This document shows, piece after piece, positions 42,723 through 50,510 of a DNA stretch of 64,000 nt. Made by a program: the position numbers and the translations under genes. The DNA lies in assembly GCF_001647285.1 (NCBI RefSeq), contig NZ_LRML01000001.1:434001-498000 (forward strand), read 5' to 3'. Position 1 is the stretch's first letter. Every line of letters starts with the position of its first letter. This DNA comes from Rufibacter roseus. GTDB lineage: Bacteria > Bacteroidota > Bacteroidia > Cytophagales > Hymenobacteraceae. The notes under the pieces are model-generated. The model saw only the letters and a program-made list of their open reading frames with translations, did no database searches and was not told where the DNA came from.

Positions 42723-44225
42723 ATGCCTGCTGCCGCTGTAATTAAAGAGCAAAATGAGCTGTTTCCGGTTTTCCTGAAACTGGAGCACCTGCGTGTGCTG
42801 GTGGTGGGCGGCGGCAACGTGGGACTGGAGAAATTGACGGCGCTGCTGCAAAACTCTCCTACTATAACTATAAAAGTTGTGGCTATACAGTTCAACGAGG
42901 CGGTGCTGCAACTGGCTCTGAACCACGACAACATTTCGCTGGTGCCCAAAGCGTTCAACCCGGAAGATGTGGCTGGTTCTGATATAGTCATAGTGGCCGT
43001 AAATGACCGTGAGGCTAGCCGCGCTATCAGTCTAGAGGCCAAACGGCAGGGCAAACTGGTAAACGTAGCTGACACTCCTGACCTCTGCGATTTCTACCTG
43101 AGCTCAGTAGTGCGCAAGGGCAACCTGAAAATTGCCATCTCTACCAACGGCAAGTCACCTACCATGGCCAAGCGCCTGAAAGAGACTTTTAATGAGGTGC
43201 TGCCCGATGAGCTAGATCAGGTGCTGGACAATCTGCAGCAAATCCGGAACCGCCTGAAAGGTGATTTCGCCTCCAAAGTGACCCAACTAAATGATATTAC
43301 CAAAGTGTTAGTGACCTCTGCCCCAGAAAAGAAAAAGGCAGCAAAGAAAAAGCAATCTGTTCTTTTTTATGCTTTTCTGGCTGTTGTCTTCACCTTGTTG
43401 GGTGTAGTACTCTCTTCTTTTGCGCCTGTGCAGGAAGTTTTGGTGCAGGCCCAGGAATACGGAAAGTCCATTGACAAACTGTTTTACTGGATGATCTTGG
43501 CCGGTTTTGTGGCCCAAATGGTAGATGGAGCCTTGGGTATGGGCTACGGCGTTACCAGCACCACCATTCTCATGTCATTGGGCGTGAACTTGCCGGCCAT
43601 CAGCGGGAGTATCCATACCGCTGAAGTTTTTTCCAGCGGGGCTTCGGGCTACAGCCACTACAAGTATGGCAATGTAAACAAGAAGCTGTTCAAGGTGCTG
43701 CTCATTCCAGGGGTGATTGGGGCTATTCTGGGCGCGTATTTGCTAAGTGTGGTGGGCGAGGAGTACGGTAGTTCTGTGCGCCCTTTCTTAGCGAGTTATA
43801 CGCTTGTGTTGGGGGCTAGAATTTTCTACGCAGCCTTCCGGAAAACCAAAGCCCGTAAAAAGATTAAAAAAGCAGGCTGGCTAGCTGGCGCTGGTGGATT
43901 CTTAGATTCCTTTGGCGGCGGCGGTTGGGGACCATTGGTGGCTAGTACTCTTATTTCAAAAGGCCGTACTCCGCGCTTCGTGATAGGATCGGTTAGCATC
44001 ACTGAGTTTTTTGTGGCTCTGGCTAGTTCCCTAACTTTCTTTGTAATGCTCGGATTGAGCCACTTACATATCATTCTGGGCCTGGTGATAGGAGGTGTTA
44101 TTGCGGCTCCCATAGCTGCCCGCCTGGCTGGTAAATTACCTGTGAAAACTATGTTCATAGCAGTAGGTTCGCTGGTGATCATCTGGAGCCTCAGGATTCT
44201 GCTGAAAGCGGTAGGCCTGTTTTAA
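42723..44225 (+). CDS. Fusion: Met8-like precorrin-2 dehydrogenase + TSUP (TauE/SafE) transporter
   Basis: 500 residues. Residues 1-195 are the NAD-binding siroheme-synthase domain (LFPVFLKLEHLRVLVVGGGNVGLEK, VVAVNDREASRAISLEAKRQGKLVNVADTPDLCDFYLSSVVRKGNLKIAISTNGKSPTMAKRLKE), which oxidises precorrin-2 and may insert iron. A Lys-rich linker (201-212) leads to about eight membrane helices from 213. From about 254 these form a TSUP permease (GFVAQMVDGALGMGYGVTSTTILMSLG; GAGGFLDSFGGGGWGPLVASTLI). TSUP proteins move sulfite, sulfate or organosulfonates. Joining siroheme synthesis to a sulfur-anion transporter suits the cluster, which has no separate sulfate permease. I regard the fusion as real: one uninterrupted frame. 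Confidence 0.9.
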   Translation: MPAAAVIKEQNELFPVFLKLEHLRVLVVGGGNVGLEKLTALLQNSPTITIKVVAIQFNEAVLQLALNHDNISLVPKAFNPEDVAGSDIVIVAVNDREASRAISLEAKRQGKLVNVADTPDLCDFYLSSVVRKGNLKIAISTNGKSPTMAKRLKETFNEVLPDELDQVLDNLQQIRNRLKGDFASKVTQLNDITKVLVTSAPEKKKAAKKKQSVLFYAFLAVVFTLLGVVLSSFAPVQEVLVQAQEYGKSIDKLFYWMILAGFVAQMVDGALGMGYGVTSTTILMSLGVNLPAISGSIHTAEVFSSGASGYSHYKYGNVNKKLFKVLLIPGVIGAILGAYLLSVVGEEYGSSVRPFLASYTLVLGARIFYAAFRKTKARKKIKKAGWLAGAGGFLDSFGGGGWGPLVASTLISKGRTPRFVIGSVSITEFFVALASSLTFFVMLGLSHLHIILGLVIGGVIAAPIAARLAGKLPVKTMFIAVGSLVIIWSLRILLKAVGLF

Positions 44226-44264
44226 TTTCACACTGAGTATCTCACCCATATTGATGTTGGTCTG

Positions 44265-44314
44265 TCTGTTTGTTTTGAGGCTGCTTTTTCCAAAACAGCT
44301 CCAAAACAAACAGA
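44265..44314. terminator. P palindrome copy 20 with gene-specific arms
   Basis: TCTGTTTGTTTTG / CAAAACAAACAGA, 13 perfect outer pairs, enclosing GAGGCTG / CAGCTC; 39 bp past the fusion gene stop. Confidence 0.75.
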
Positions 44315-44400
44315 TGACGTTTTAACTATTTCTTTACCGCGCACCAATAAGAAGATTTGTAACTTAGGGGCAATTGTATACCAAAGGCTCCTGCGTACCT

Positions 44401-45270
44401 ATGTATAATCTTCTCTCTCTTCGGCGGTTCTTCTGCTTTCTACTGTTTGTCTGCCTTTTTGTAACCGTGGGCGTTGCCCAGGCCCAAACTCTTAAAATTG
44501 CAACCTACAACATCAGGTATGATGAAAAGCGCGATACTGCAAATGCCTGGGTTAACCGCTTGCCGTACATAACTGATTTAATTCAGTTTCATGAGCTGGA
44601 TATTGTGGGCACGCAGGAGGGGCTGCACCACCAGCTGCAGGATTTAGATAAGGCTCTGGAGAAGTATGCCTATATAGGTGCTGGCCGCGATGACGGAAAA
44701 GAGAAAGGGGAGTTTGCCGCCATCTTTTACCGGAAAGACAAATTTCAGCTGCTGGAATCGGGCACGTTCTGGCTATCGCCCACACCCGAAAAGCCCAGCA
44801 AGGGTTGGGATGCTGCCTTGAACAGAGTCTGTACCTGGGGACACTTTAAAAATAAAACTACTGGTAAAAGCTTTTTGGTGTACAACATCCACTTTGATCA
44901 TCGTGGGATAGAGGCCCGAAAAGAAAGCTCCAAGCAACTGTTAGCGTTGATTAAGGCAAAGGCTGTTAAAACACCTGTGGTGCTGATGGGTGATTTCAAC
45001 TTCGACCAGAACCACGAGAACTATGCGCTGCTGAATCAGTCTGTCCTTGTGAAGGACGCCTTTGACTTGGCTCCGATTAAGTTTGCCCCTAAGGGCACAT
45101 TCAATGGCTTTGACGTGACCCGTAACTCAGACCAGCGCATTGACCACATCTTCTTGACCCAGCAGTTTCAGGTGAAGAAATACGGTATTCTCACTTATAC
45201 CTACGGCTCTGGCAAACTGCCCTCAGACCATTATCCGGTGGTGGTGGAGCTGGCATTAAAAGGCAAGTAG
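44401..45270 (+). CDS. Secreted endonuclease/exonuclease/phosphatase-family hydrolase
   Basis: 289 residues from the ATG at 44401 (a TTG at 44374 would only add residues before the signal peptide). The signal peptide ends VGVAQAQ. EEP fold motifs: IATYNIRYDEKRDT (Asn), GTQEGLHHQL (metal Glu), YNIHFDHRG (His/Asp), LMGDFNFDQNHENY (Asp/Asn) and SDHYPVVVELAL (C-terminal Asp-His). Substrate may be a phosphodiester or sugar phosphate; it cannot be told from the motifs. The stop codon TAG is also the first three bases of the next inverted repeat. Confidence 0.88.
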   Translation: MYNLLSLRRFFCFLLFVCLFVTVGVAQAQTLKIATYNIRYDEKRDTANAWVNRLPYITDLIQFHELDIVGTQEGLHHQLQDLDKALEKYAYIGAGRDDGKEKGEFAAIFYRKDKFQLLESGTFWLSPTPEKPSKGWDAALNRVCTWGHFKNKTTGKSFLVYNIHFDHRGIEARKESSKQLLALIKAKAVKTPVVLMGDFNFDQNHENYALLNQSVLVKDAFDLAPIKFAPKGTFNGFDVTRNSDQRIDHIFLTQQFQVKKYGILTYTYGSGKLPSDHYPVVVELALKGK

Positions 45271-45407
45271 GGACAGGTCGCGACCTGTCCTGATGCGGTT
45301 GCCGGAACCAATCTCCTCTCAGCTGGGGAAGAGAGCCTATGGAATCTTTCCATAGCTGGGGCAGTCTTCTGCGCCAAAAACTTTGGTCAGGACGCCACCT
45401 GTCCCTA
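45268..45407. repeat. REP doublet with TAGGGACAGGT ends
   Basis: Left part has a perfect 20-bp palindrome, GGACAGGTCGCGACCTGTCC (45271-45290), then GTCCTGA. The right part (45387-45407) is TCAGGAC ... ACCTGTCCCTA. The ends TAGGGACAGGT / ACCTGTCCCTA are inverse. A second hairpin CTATGGAA TCT TTCCATAG (45337-45355) is inside. Lies between convergent genes, replacing the usual P copy. Confidence 0.75.
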
Positions 45408-45418
45408 CACTAAAAAGC

Positions 45419-46474
45419 TTAAACAGACAGAAACTTGCCTGAAACGGAATTACGTTTCTCTACCTCGGCCAACCAACTGGTGAAGTGTCTGGAGATTTCC
45501 TCGCCCTCAATAATGAACCCGTCGTGCCCGTAGTTGGAGTCAATTTCCACGTAAGTAGAATTAGGGAGGTGCTGGGCCAGAAACTGCTGCTCCTGTACGG
45601 GGCACAGAATATCACTGCTGATACCGATGACGAGCGTTTTCTGGGCTATTTTTTCCAAAACAGCCTCTAAACGTCCGCCCCTGCCCCGAGCAAGGTGATG
45701 GCTGTCCAGTGCTTTGGTCAGGAACCAATAGCTGTAGGCATTGAAGCGGGCCACCAACTTATCTCCCTGGTAATTGAGGTAAGACGAGACGCGGTAATTG
45801 TCCAGCTTCTCCGGGTCAGGATCGGTCTGGTTTTGGGCCAGGATCTGGTAATTGCGGTAAGTGAGTATACCCAAGGCACGGGCTGCCTTTAAGCCTTTGC
45901 TACCGGCGGCAGGGCTAGGTTCGCCCCAGGTGCCATCTGCTTCCAGCATGAGGCGTTGCGTGGTATGAATACCTATGCCCCAAGTGCTTTCTGCGGCGGA
46001 GGTAGCCAACAGGAAAAGGTTCTCTGCCACATCAGGTTCGGTATAGGCCCATTCCAGAACCTGATAGCCGCCACAGCTGCCGCCTCCCAGGATATGGATT
46101 TTCTCCAACCCCAAATGTTCGCGCAACAACTTATGCGCTTTCACCATATCTCTGATGGTTACCTGCGGGAAGGTATTGTAATAAGGCTGTTGGGTCTCGG
46201 GGTTTATGCTCAGGGGGCCGGTGCTGCCGTAGCAGGAGCCCAAAATGTTGGCGCAGACAATGAAATGTTTTTCAGGGTCTATGACTTTACTTTCCCCCAC
46301 TATACCGTCCCACCAGTCCAGCACATTGGAATTAGCAGTTAGGGCATGGCAAATCCAGACCACATTGCTTTTCTTTGCGTTCAGTTGCCCAAACGTGTGG
46401 TAAGCAATAGTAATTTCTGGAAGTGTTTGCCCCCCCTCTAATAAAAAAGGCTGGGTATATTGAAAATAATTCAT
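45419..46474 (-). CDS. metX: Homoserine O-acetyltransferase
   Basis: 351 residues, alpha/beta hydrolase fold. Nucleophile elbow GGGSCGGYQVLEWAY, catalytic Asp in VIGISSDILCPVQEQQFLA, His in NYGHDGFIIEGEEI; FIVCANILGSCYGSTGPLSINPETQ is the MetX-specific segment. It activates homoserine for direct sulfhydrylation, using sulfide from the cys cluster, with metZ as the likely next enzyme. Bases 45636-45672 match the P palindrome while encoding a conserved-looking stretch (LEAVLEKIAQKT). Divergent from the OsmC gene over a shared 56-bp promoter region. Confidence 0.93.
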   Translation of the reverse strand: MNYFQYTQPFLLEGGQTLPEITIAYHTFGQLNAKKSNVVWICHALTANSNVLDWWDGIVGESKVIDPEKHFIVCANILGSCYGSTGPLSINPETQQPYYNTFPQVTIRDMVKAHKLLREHLGLEKIHILGGGSCGGYQVLEWAYTEPDVAENLFLLATSAAESTWGIGIHTTQRLMLEADGTWGEPSPAAGSKGLKAARALGILTYRNYQILAQNQTDPDPEKLDNYRVSSYLNYQGDKLVARFNAYSYWFLTKALDSHHLARGRGGRLEAVLEKIAQKTLVIGISSDILCPVQEQQFLAQHLPNSTYVEIDSNYGHDGFIIEGEEISRHFTSWLAEVEKRNSVSGKFLSV

Positions 46475-46484
46475 GTAGTACCTT

Positions 46485-46500
46485 TATCTTTTGCAAAGTA
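46485..46500. promoter_or_regulatory. Overlapping divergent promoter elements, metX and the OsmC gene
   Basis: TATCTTTTG on plus and TACTTTGC on minus overlap around CTTTTGCAAAG. Both are near-consensus -7 elements, so the two genes probably compete for or share control. Confidence 0.35.
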
Positions 46501-46530
46501 AATAGCTAGAGGCGTAAAACCGTAATAAAA

Positions 46531-46953
46531 ATGATAAGAATTGAGATGAACCGCGTGGGTGGCGACTATGGCTTCGAGGCCAGAGACGCCAACGGACATG
46601 TGATAGGTACCGATACCAGCCCCGAAAGCGGCGGCCAAAACTTTGGCGTACGCCCTATGCAAATGCTGTTGATGGCTTTAGGCGGCTGCAGCGGTATAGA
46701 TGTGGTGATGATTTTAAAGAAGCAACGGCAGGAGTTGTTGGGCTTCAAGATGGACATATCCGGCGAACGCGAATCTGGCAAAGAGCCATCGCTCTGGAAG
46801 CAGGTACACGTGGTGTTTGAACTGCAAGGCAACATTGACCCCGCCAAAGCCGAACGCGCCTGTGAGCTGTCAATGGAGAAATACTGTTCCGTAGCCGAGA
46901 CCTTACGCAGAGCCGGTGCGGAGATTACTTGGGAAGTGAGAATCACAGAGTGA
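46531..46953 (+). CDS. OsmC family protein
   Basis: 140 residues. The two redox/catalytic Cys positions of the OsmC/Ohr fold are present: GGCSGIDVVMILKKQRQ and KYCSVAETLRRAGAEI. The family includes organic hydroperoxide reductases and less defined members; this is the YhfA-like short form with SPESGGQNFGVRPMQMLLMALGGCSG. Detoxification of peroxides is likely but not proven. Confidence 0.88.
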   Translation: MIRIEMNRVGGDYGFEARDANGHVIGTDTSPESGGQNFGVRPMQMLLMALGGCSGIDVVMILKKQRQELLGFKMDISGERESGKEPSLWKQVHVVFELQGNIDPAKAERACELSMEKYCSVAETLRRAGAEITWEVRITE

Positions 46954-46960
46954 TTTAGTC

Positions 46961-47495
46961 CTGAGTTCTGAGTCGCGAGTCTTGAATCATTTAAATTAAA
47001 TAAAGACCACATCCTCCTCCTTGGCGTTTCCTGCGGGAGCGGGCAACGTAGTGCCAAGGGCACGCAGGCGCTTAGCGGAAGCACGAGACGCAGGTTCTAG
47101 TTAGTAGTAGCCACAGAAGCTATGGAACAGCGCACGGTGGCCAGGTGGTAAATTTAATGAAGCCCTTACTGTTTGAGCGGCAGCGAGTTTAAGGGCTTCT
47201 TGATTCTTTTGGTTACTTTTCTCATCAAGGAGAAAAGTGACAAACCTAAGCAAGGAGAGAGGCAGACTGGAATAAGACAGAAGCAGTGGTGGGAGCAGAA
47301 GGCATTATAGGTTGTCCGTGAGAACACACAACAACGGCGGGGGGTACAGCGGGAGTAAAAGTGCTGGTAGAAGAAATGCGTCTTCGTTAGATCCTTCGGC
47401 AGGCTCAGGATGACCGCAAAAGAGAGGAATCAGGAAAGAGTGGATCTACTCGTGTAAACATCCCCCTTCGCCCCCTTCAAAGGGGGAGTATCTTC
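46961..47495. repeat. L module copy C
   Basis: Same order as copies A and B. H1 here is GAAGCCCTTA / TAAGGGCTTC (47159-47168, 47190-47199): a C-G pair of A and B is replaced by T-A, with one extra pair. Fills the 626-bp gap between the OsmC gene and metZ; the last ~85 bp before metZ are A-rich with GCACAT repeats. Confidence 0.85.
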
Positions 47496-47579
47496 TTTTG
47501 TAAGGGAGGGACAGAAAATAAAGTTGATGAGCAATTGATAGCACATCAGCACCTTGAAAAAAATTAGCACATTAACATT

Positions 47580-48749
47580 ATGGAATACAACCCGCTTACC
47601 CAAGCTATTAGAATACAAACGGAACGCACCAGTGAGATGGAGCACTCCACGCCCATGTTCCTGACCAGCAGCTTTATGTTTGAGAACGCCGAGGACATGC
47701 GTGCGGCCTTCGCCGATGAAACAGATGACAATATTTACAGCCGCTTCAGCAACCCAACCGTGCAGGAGTTTACGGATAAAATGTGTGCCTTAGAGGGAGC
47801 GGAGGCTGGGCATGCCACGGCCTCGGGCATGAGCGCGGTGTTCGCTTCTTTTATGGCGCTGCTCAAGAAAGGCGACCACTTGTTGGCTTGTAACTCCATC
47901 TTCGGGAGCACGCATACCATCATCACGAAGTATTTGCCCAAGTACGGCATTGAGTACACGTACGTGGCGGCAGACAAGCCCGAGGAGTGGGAGGCGGCCA
48001 TTAAGCCTAACACCAAAATGTTTTACCTCGAAACGCCTACCAATCCCGGACTAGATATCATTGACCTGGAGGCGGCCGGTAAGCTGACTAAAAAGCATAA
48101 CCTCATCCTGAACGTAGACAACTGCTTCGCCACGCCGGTGAACCAGCGCCCTATAGAATATGGTGCCGACATTGTGGTGCACTCCGCCACCAAATGGATT
48201 GACGGGCAAGGCCGCGTGTTGGGCGGTGTGGTAGTGGGCAAGAAAGAACTGGTAAAGGAGATTTTCCTGTTCTGCCGCAGCTCCGGCCCTGCGTTATCAC
48301 CCTTCAATGCTTGGGTGCTGAGCAAGAGCCTGGAGACGTTGGATGTGCGCATGGAGCGTCACGCCAAAAATGCGCTGGGGCTAGCCACCAAACTGCAAGA
48401 CCACGCTAAGCTGAACTGGGTGAAATATCCGTTCCTGCCTACGCACCCCAGCGTGGAGATAGCTAAGAAACAGATGAAGAACGGCGGCGGGCTTTTCTGC
48501 TTTGAGCTGAAAGGCGGCTTGGAGAGCGGCCGTAAGTTCCTGGACAGCCTGCAGCTGATGTCGCTCACCGCTAACTTGGGAGACACCCGCAGTATCGCCT
48601 CGCACCCCGCTAGCACCACCCATGCCAAACTTACCGAAGAAGAGCGCCAAGCTGTCGGTATTACTCCCGGCCTAATTCGTATTTCTGTAGGCCTTGAGTA
48701 CGCTGATGATATTCTGAACGATATTCTGCAGGCGCTGGAGAAGTGCTAA
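47580..48749 (+). CDS. metZ: O-acetyl/O-succinylhomoserine sulfhydrylase-type PLP enzyme
   Basis: 389 residues, Cys/Met-metabolism PLP family. PLP lysine in VVHSATKWIDGQGRVLGGVV; YSRFSNPTVQEFTDKMCALEGAEAGHATASGMSAVFASFMAL near the N terminus; and GDTRSIASHPASTTHAKLTEEERQAVGITPGLIRISVGLEYADDI near the C terminus. With metX present, direct sulfhydrylation of O-acetylhomoserine to homocysteine is the likely reaction. Close paralogues are cystathionine gamma-synthases, so the substrate is inferred. Confidence 0.9.
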   Translation: MEYNPLTQAIRIQTERTSEMEHSTPMFLTSSFMFENAEDMRAAFADETDDNIYSRFSNPTVQEFTDKMCALEGAEAGHATASGMSAVFASFMALLKKGDHLLACNSIFGSTHTIITKYLPKYGIEYTYVAADKPEEWEAAIKPNTKMFYLETPTNPGLDIIDLEAAGKLTKKHNLILNVDNCFATPVNQRPIEYGADIVVHSATKWIDGQGRVLGGVVVGKKELVKEIFLFCRSSGPALSPFNAWVLSKSLETLDVRMERHAKNALGLATKLQDHAKLNWVKYPFLPTHPSVEIAKKQMKNGGGLFCFELKGGLESGRKFLDSLQLMSLTANLGDTRSIASHPASTTHAKLTEEERQAVGITPGLIRISVGLEYADDILNDILQALEKC

Positions 48750-48864
48750 AGGGGTAGTTAATAATGATTAGTGGTTAGTTTTTAGAGATTGGAAAAGTAA
48801 GGGCACCTTATGTGACTTTCCCTACCGCGGTGGTTAAACATTACAAAGGTTGTTCCTTCAACAT

Positions 48865-48916
48865 AAAAGGCTGTTTTTAATCTGTTTTTTATAAAACAGG
48901 TTAAAAACAGCCTTTT
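48865..48916. terminator. P palindrome copy 21 with gene-specific arms (convergent terminator)
   Basis: AAAAGGCTGTTTTTAA and TTAAAAACAGCCTTTT pair perfectly around CTGTTTT / AAAACAG; more than 20 pairs. Between convergent metZ and the deacetylase gene. Confidence 0.8.
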
Positions 48917-48952
48917 CTCTAAACACTAAACACTACCAACTAAACACTGAAA

Positions 48953-49867
48953 TCAAAAGCTATTCTGAATACTATTGTATAAGCCTTTGGTGCTCCAGTA
49001 GCCGCTGGCTATTATGCGCCGGATGGTAAAAAGTGGATCTTGCTCGTCTCGTTTGGTGGCTAAGATAAAGGCAGCATCAAACCCTCTCTTTTTTAGCTCC
49101 GGTATGGCAGGCGGGTTCCAGAGCCCGAACGGGTAAGCGAAGTACTTTACCGGCTGACCAGTTATGGCCTGCAGTTGCTGCGTGGGCTTCTCAATCTGCC
49201 GTACCCAGTCTTTTCCCTGATACTTCTTCACGTTGTGGTGGTCATAAGTGTGCGAGCCAATGACGTGCCCTTGGTCTGACAGTTCTTTTATTTGTTCTTT
49301 AGTCATGTAGTTGGGCCGGCCAATGGAAACGGTCATGATAAAGAACACGCCTTTGAAACCATATTTGTCCAGCTCAGGCTTGGCAACGGTGTACTGATCC
49401 AGTTTGGTGTCATCAAAGGTGAGCATGATAGGCTTAGAGGGTAGGGGAGTGCCTTTCACCAGGTAAGCCATGAGTTGGTCGGGCAGAATGGTGTGGTAGC
49501 CGCTGTCGGCCAGCATTTTCATCTGGGCTATGAACTCCTCGGGCTTCACAATGTAGTCTTTTCCCACTTTGCCGTCTTTGGCAGTCCACTCCCTGATCTG
49601 GTGGTAACACAGAATAGGCACCTGCTTACGGGCCAGCACCGTTGCCGCAGTTACGTTGGCTAAATCAGCAGTGGTAAGGGAAACTGGTGCTTCGGGGCCA
49701 GGCTCTGGAGCGGGCGTAGCTTCTTCAGGGGGCGCAGCAGCGGTAGTAGCCTCAGAAGAAGCTACCTTGGCGGCTTGGGCTTCGGTCTGGTCTGAGGAGG
49801 AACAGGAAGAAAAGCTGAAACTAAATGCGGCAACCAACAGTGGTGCTGCCCAACGGCGGAAATTCAT
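48953..49867 (-). CDS. Polysaccharide deacetylase (NodB homology) lipoprotein
   Basis: 304 residues. Lipoprotein signal ending FSFSSCSSSD, then a Pro/Glu/Ala-rich linker to about residue 60. NodB motifs: MLTFDDTKLDQY (motif 1, Asp-Asp), VIGSHTYDHHNVKKY (motif 2, HxxxH metal His), YFAYPFGLWNPPAI (motif 3). It removes acetyl groups from a surface glycan such as peptidoglycan or exopolysaccharide; substrate unknown. Confidence 0.9.
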   Translation of the reverse strand: MNFRRWAAPLLVAAFSFSFSSCSSSDQTEAQAAKVASSEATTAAAPPEEATPAPEPGPEAPVSLTTADLANVTAATVLARKQVPILCYHQIREWTAKDGKVGKDYIVKPEEFIAQMKMLADSGYHTILPDQLMAYLVKGTPLPSKPIMLTFDDTKLDQYTVAKPELDKYGFKGVFFIMTVSIGRPNYMTKEQIKELSDQGHVIGSHTYDHHNVKKYQGKDWVRQIEKPTQQLQAITGQPVKYFAYPFGLWNPPAIPELKKRGFDAAFILATKRDEQDPLFTIRRIIASGYWSTKGLYNSIQNSF

Positions 49868-49950
49868 GTACTGCGAAAGATAAAGGGTAGTAAGAGACAG
49901 AGAAGTTTTCCCTGCATCTAATCTACTGAAAAACAGATTACCGTATGTCA

Positions 49951-49986
49951 GTTTTCGGCCTGATTTTTTAAAAATAGCCCTAAAAC
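49951..49986. repeat. P palindrome copy 22
   Basis: Arms GTTTTCGGCCTGATTTTT and AAAAATAGCCCTAAAAC, directly following the csp terminator in the minus direction. Confidence 0.65.
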
Positions 49987-49988
49987 AA

Positions 49989-50018
49989 AAAGGGCCTCAC
50001 ATGTTAGTGAGGCCCTTT
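49989..50018 (-). terminator. Cold-shock gene terminator hairpin
   Basis: Perfect 12-bp stem AAAGGGCCTCAC / GTGAGGCCCTTT with a 6-nt loop, followed on the minus strand by TTGTTTTAGGG. Confidence 0.88.
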
Positions 50019-50043
50019 CATGAGGACTGATGTATATTAAAAC

Positions 50044-50235
50044 TTAAGCAAGTTTCACATTTACAGCGTTCAAACCTTTGCGGCCTTCTTTCAGCTCAAA
50101 AGTTACGTCATCGTTTTCTCTGATTTCGTCAACCAAATTAGTTACGTGTACGAAATACTCTTCGTTTGTTTCTGCGTCTTTAATGAAACCAAAACCTTTG
50201 GAATCGTTAAAGAATTTTACTTTACCGTTTTTCAT
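50044..50235 (-). CDS. Cold-shock domain protein (CspA family)
   Basis: 63 residues, single OB-fold. RNP1 KGFGFI and RNP2 YFVHV are intact; starts KNGKVKFFNDS. Binds single-stranded RNA and acts as an RNA chaperone or antiterminator. It has its own strong terminator and a TACCTTTG promoter element 22 bp before the ATG. Confidence 0.94.
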   Translation of the reverse strand: MKNGKVKFFNDSKGFGFIKDAETNEEYFVHVTNLVDEIRENDDVTFELKEGRKGLNAVNVKLA

Positions 50236-50256
50236 TATGTGATGTTAATAGATAGT

Positions 50257-50264
50257 CAAAGGTA
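50257..50264 (-). promoter_or_regulatory. -7 element of the cold-shock gene
   Basis: TACCTTTG on the minus strand, exact TAnnTTTG match, very close to the start codon (short leader). No good -33 box. Confidence 0.5.
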
Positions 50265-50510
50265 CAGGAATAAACCATATGGCCTACACTTTCCATAATA
50301 TTTATTTTAAAATATAGGTAAAAAAAAGCCTTGTAACCTGCTGTTAATCAGTATTAATTCAAATAAAAACTGAGTTATGCGGTATTTCTCTGTTATTAAA
50401 TCCGTATTTGTTCAGGGAAAAGGCGCAGCGGCAAAAGACCCTTTTCTGAGTTATTTTCGGACCGGCTCAAGCCTTTTTTGTAAGTTTAAGGCAGACGCAA
50501 ACCAGAGGTA

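Noticed and set aside
46954-47579. SAM riboswitch upstream of metZ
   Set aside because: The region is repeat module L plus an A-rich stretch; no SAM-riboswitch core was recognised by eye. A covariance search would settle it.
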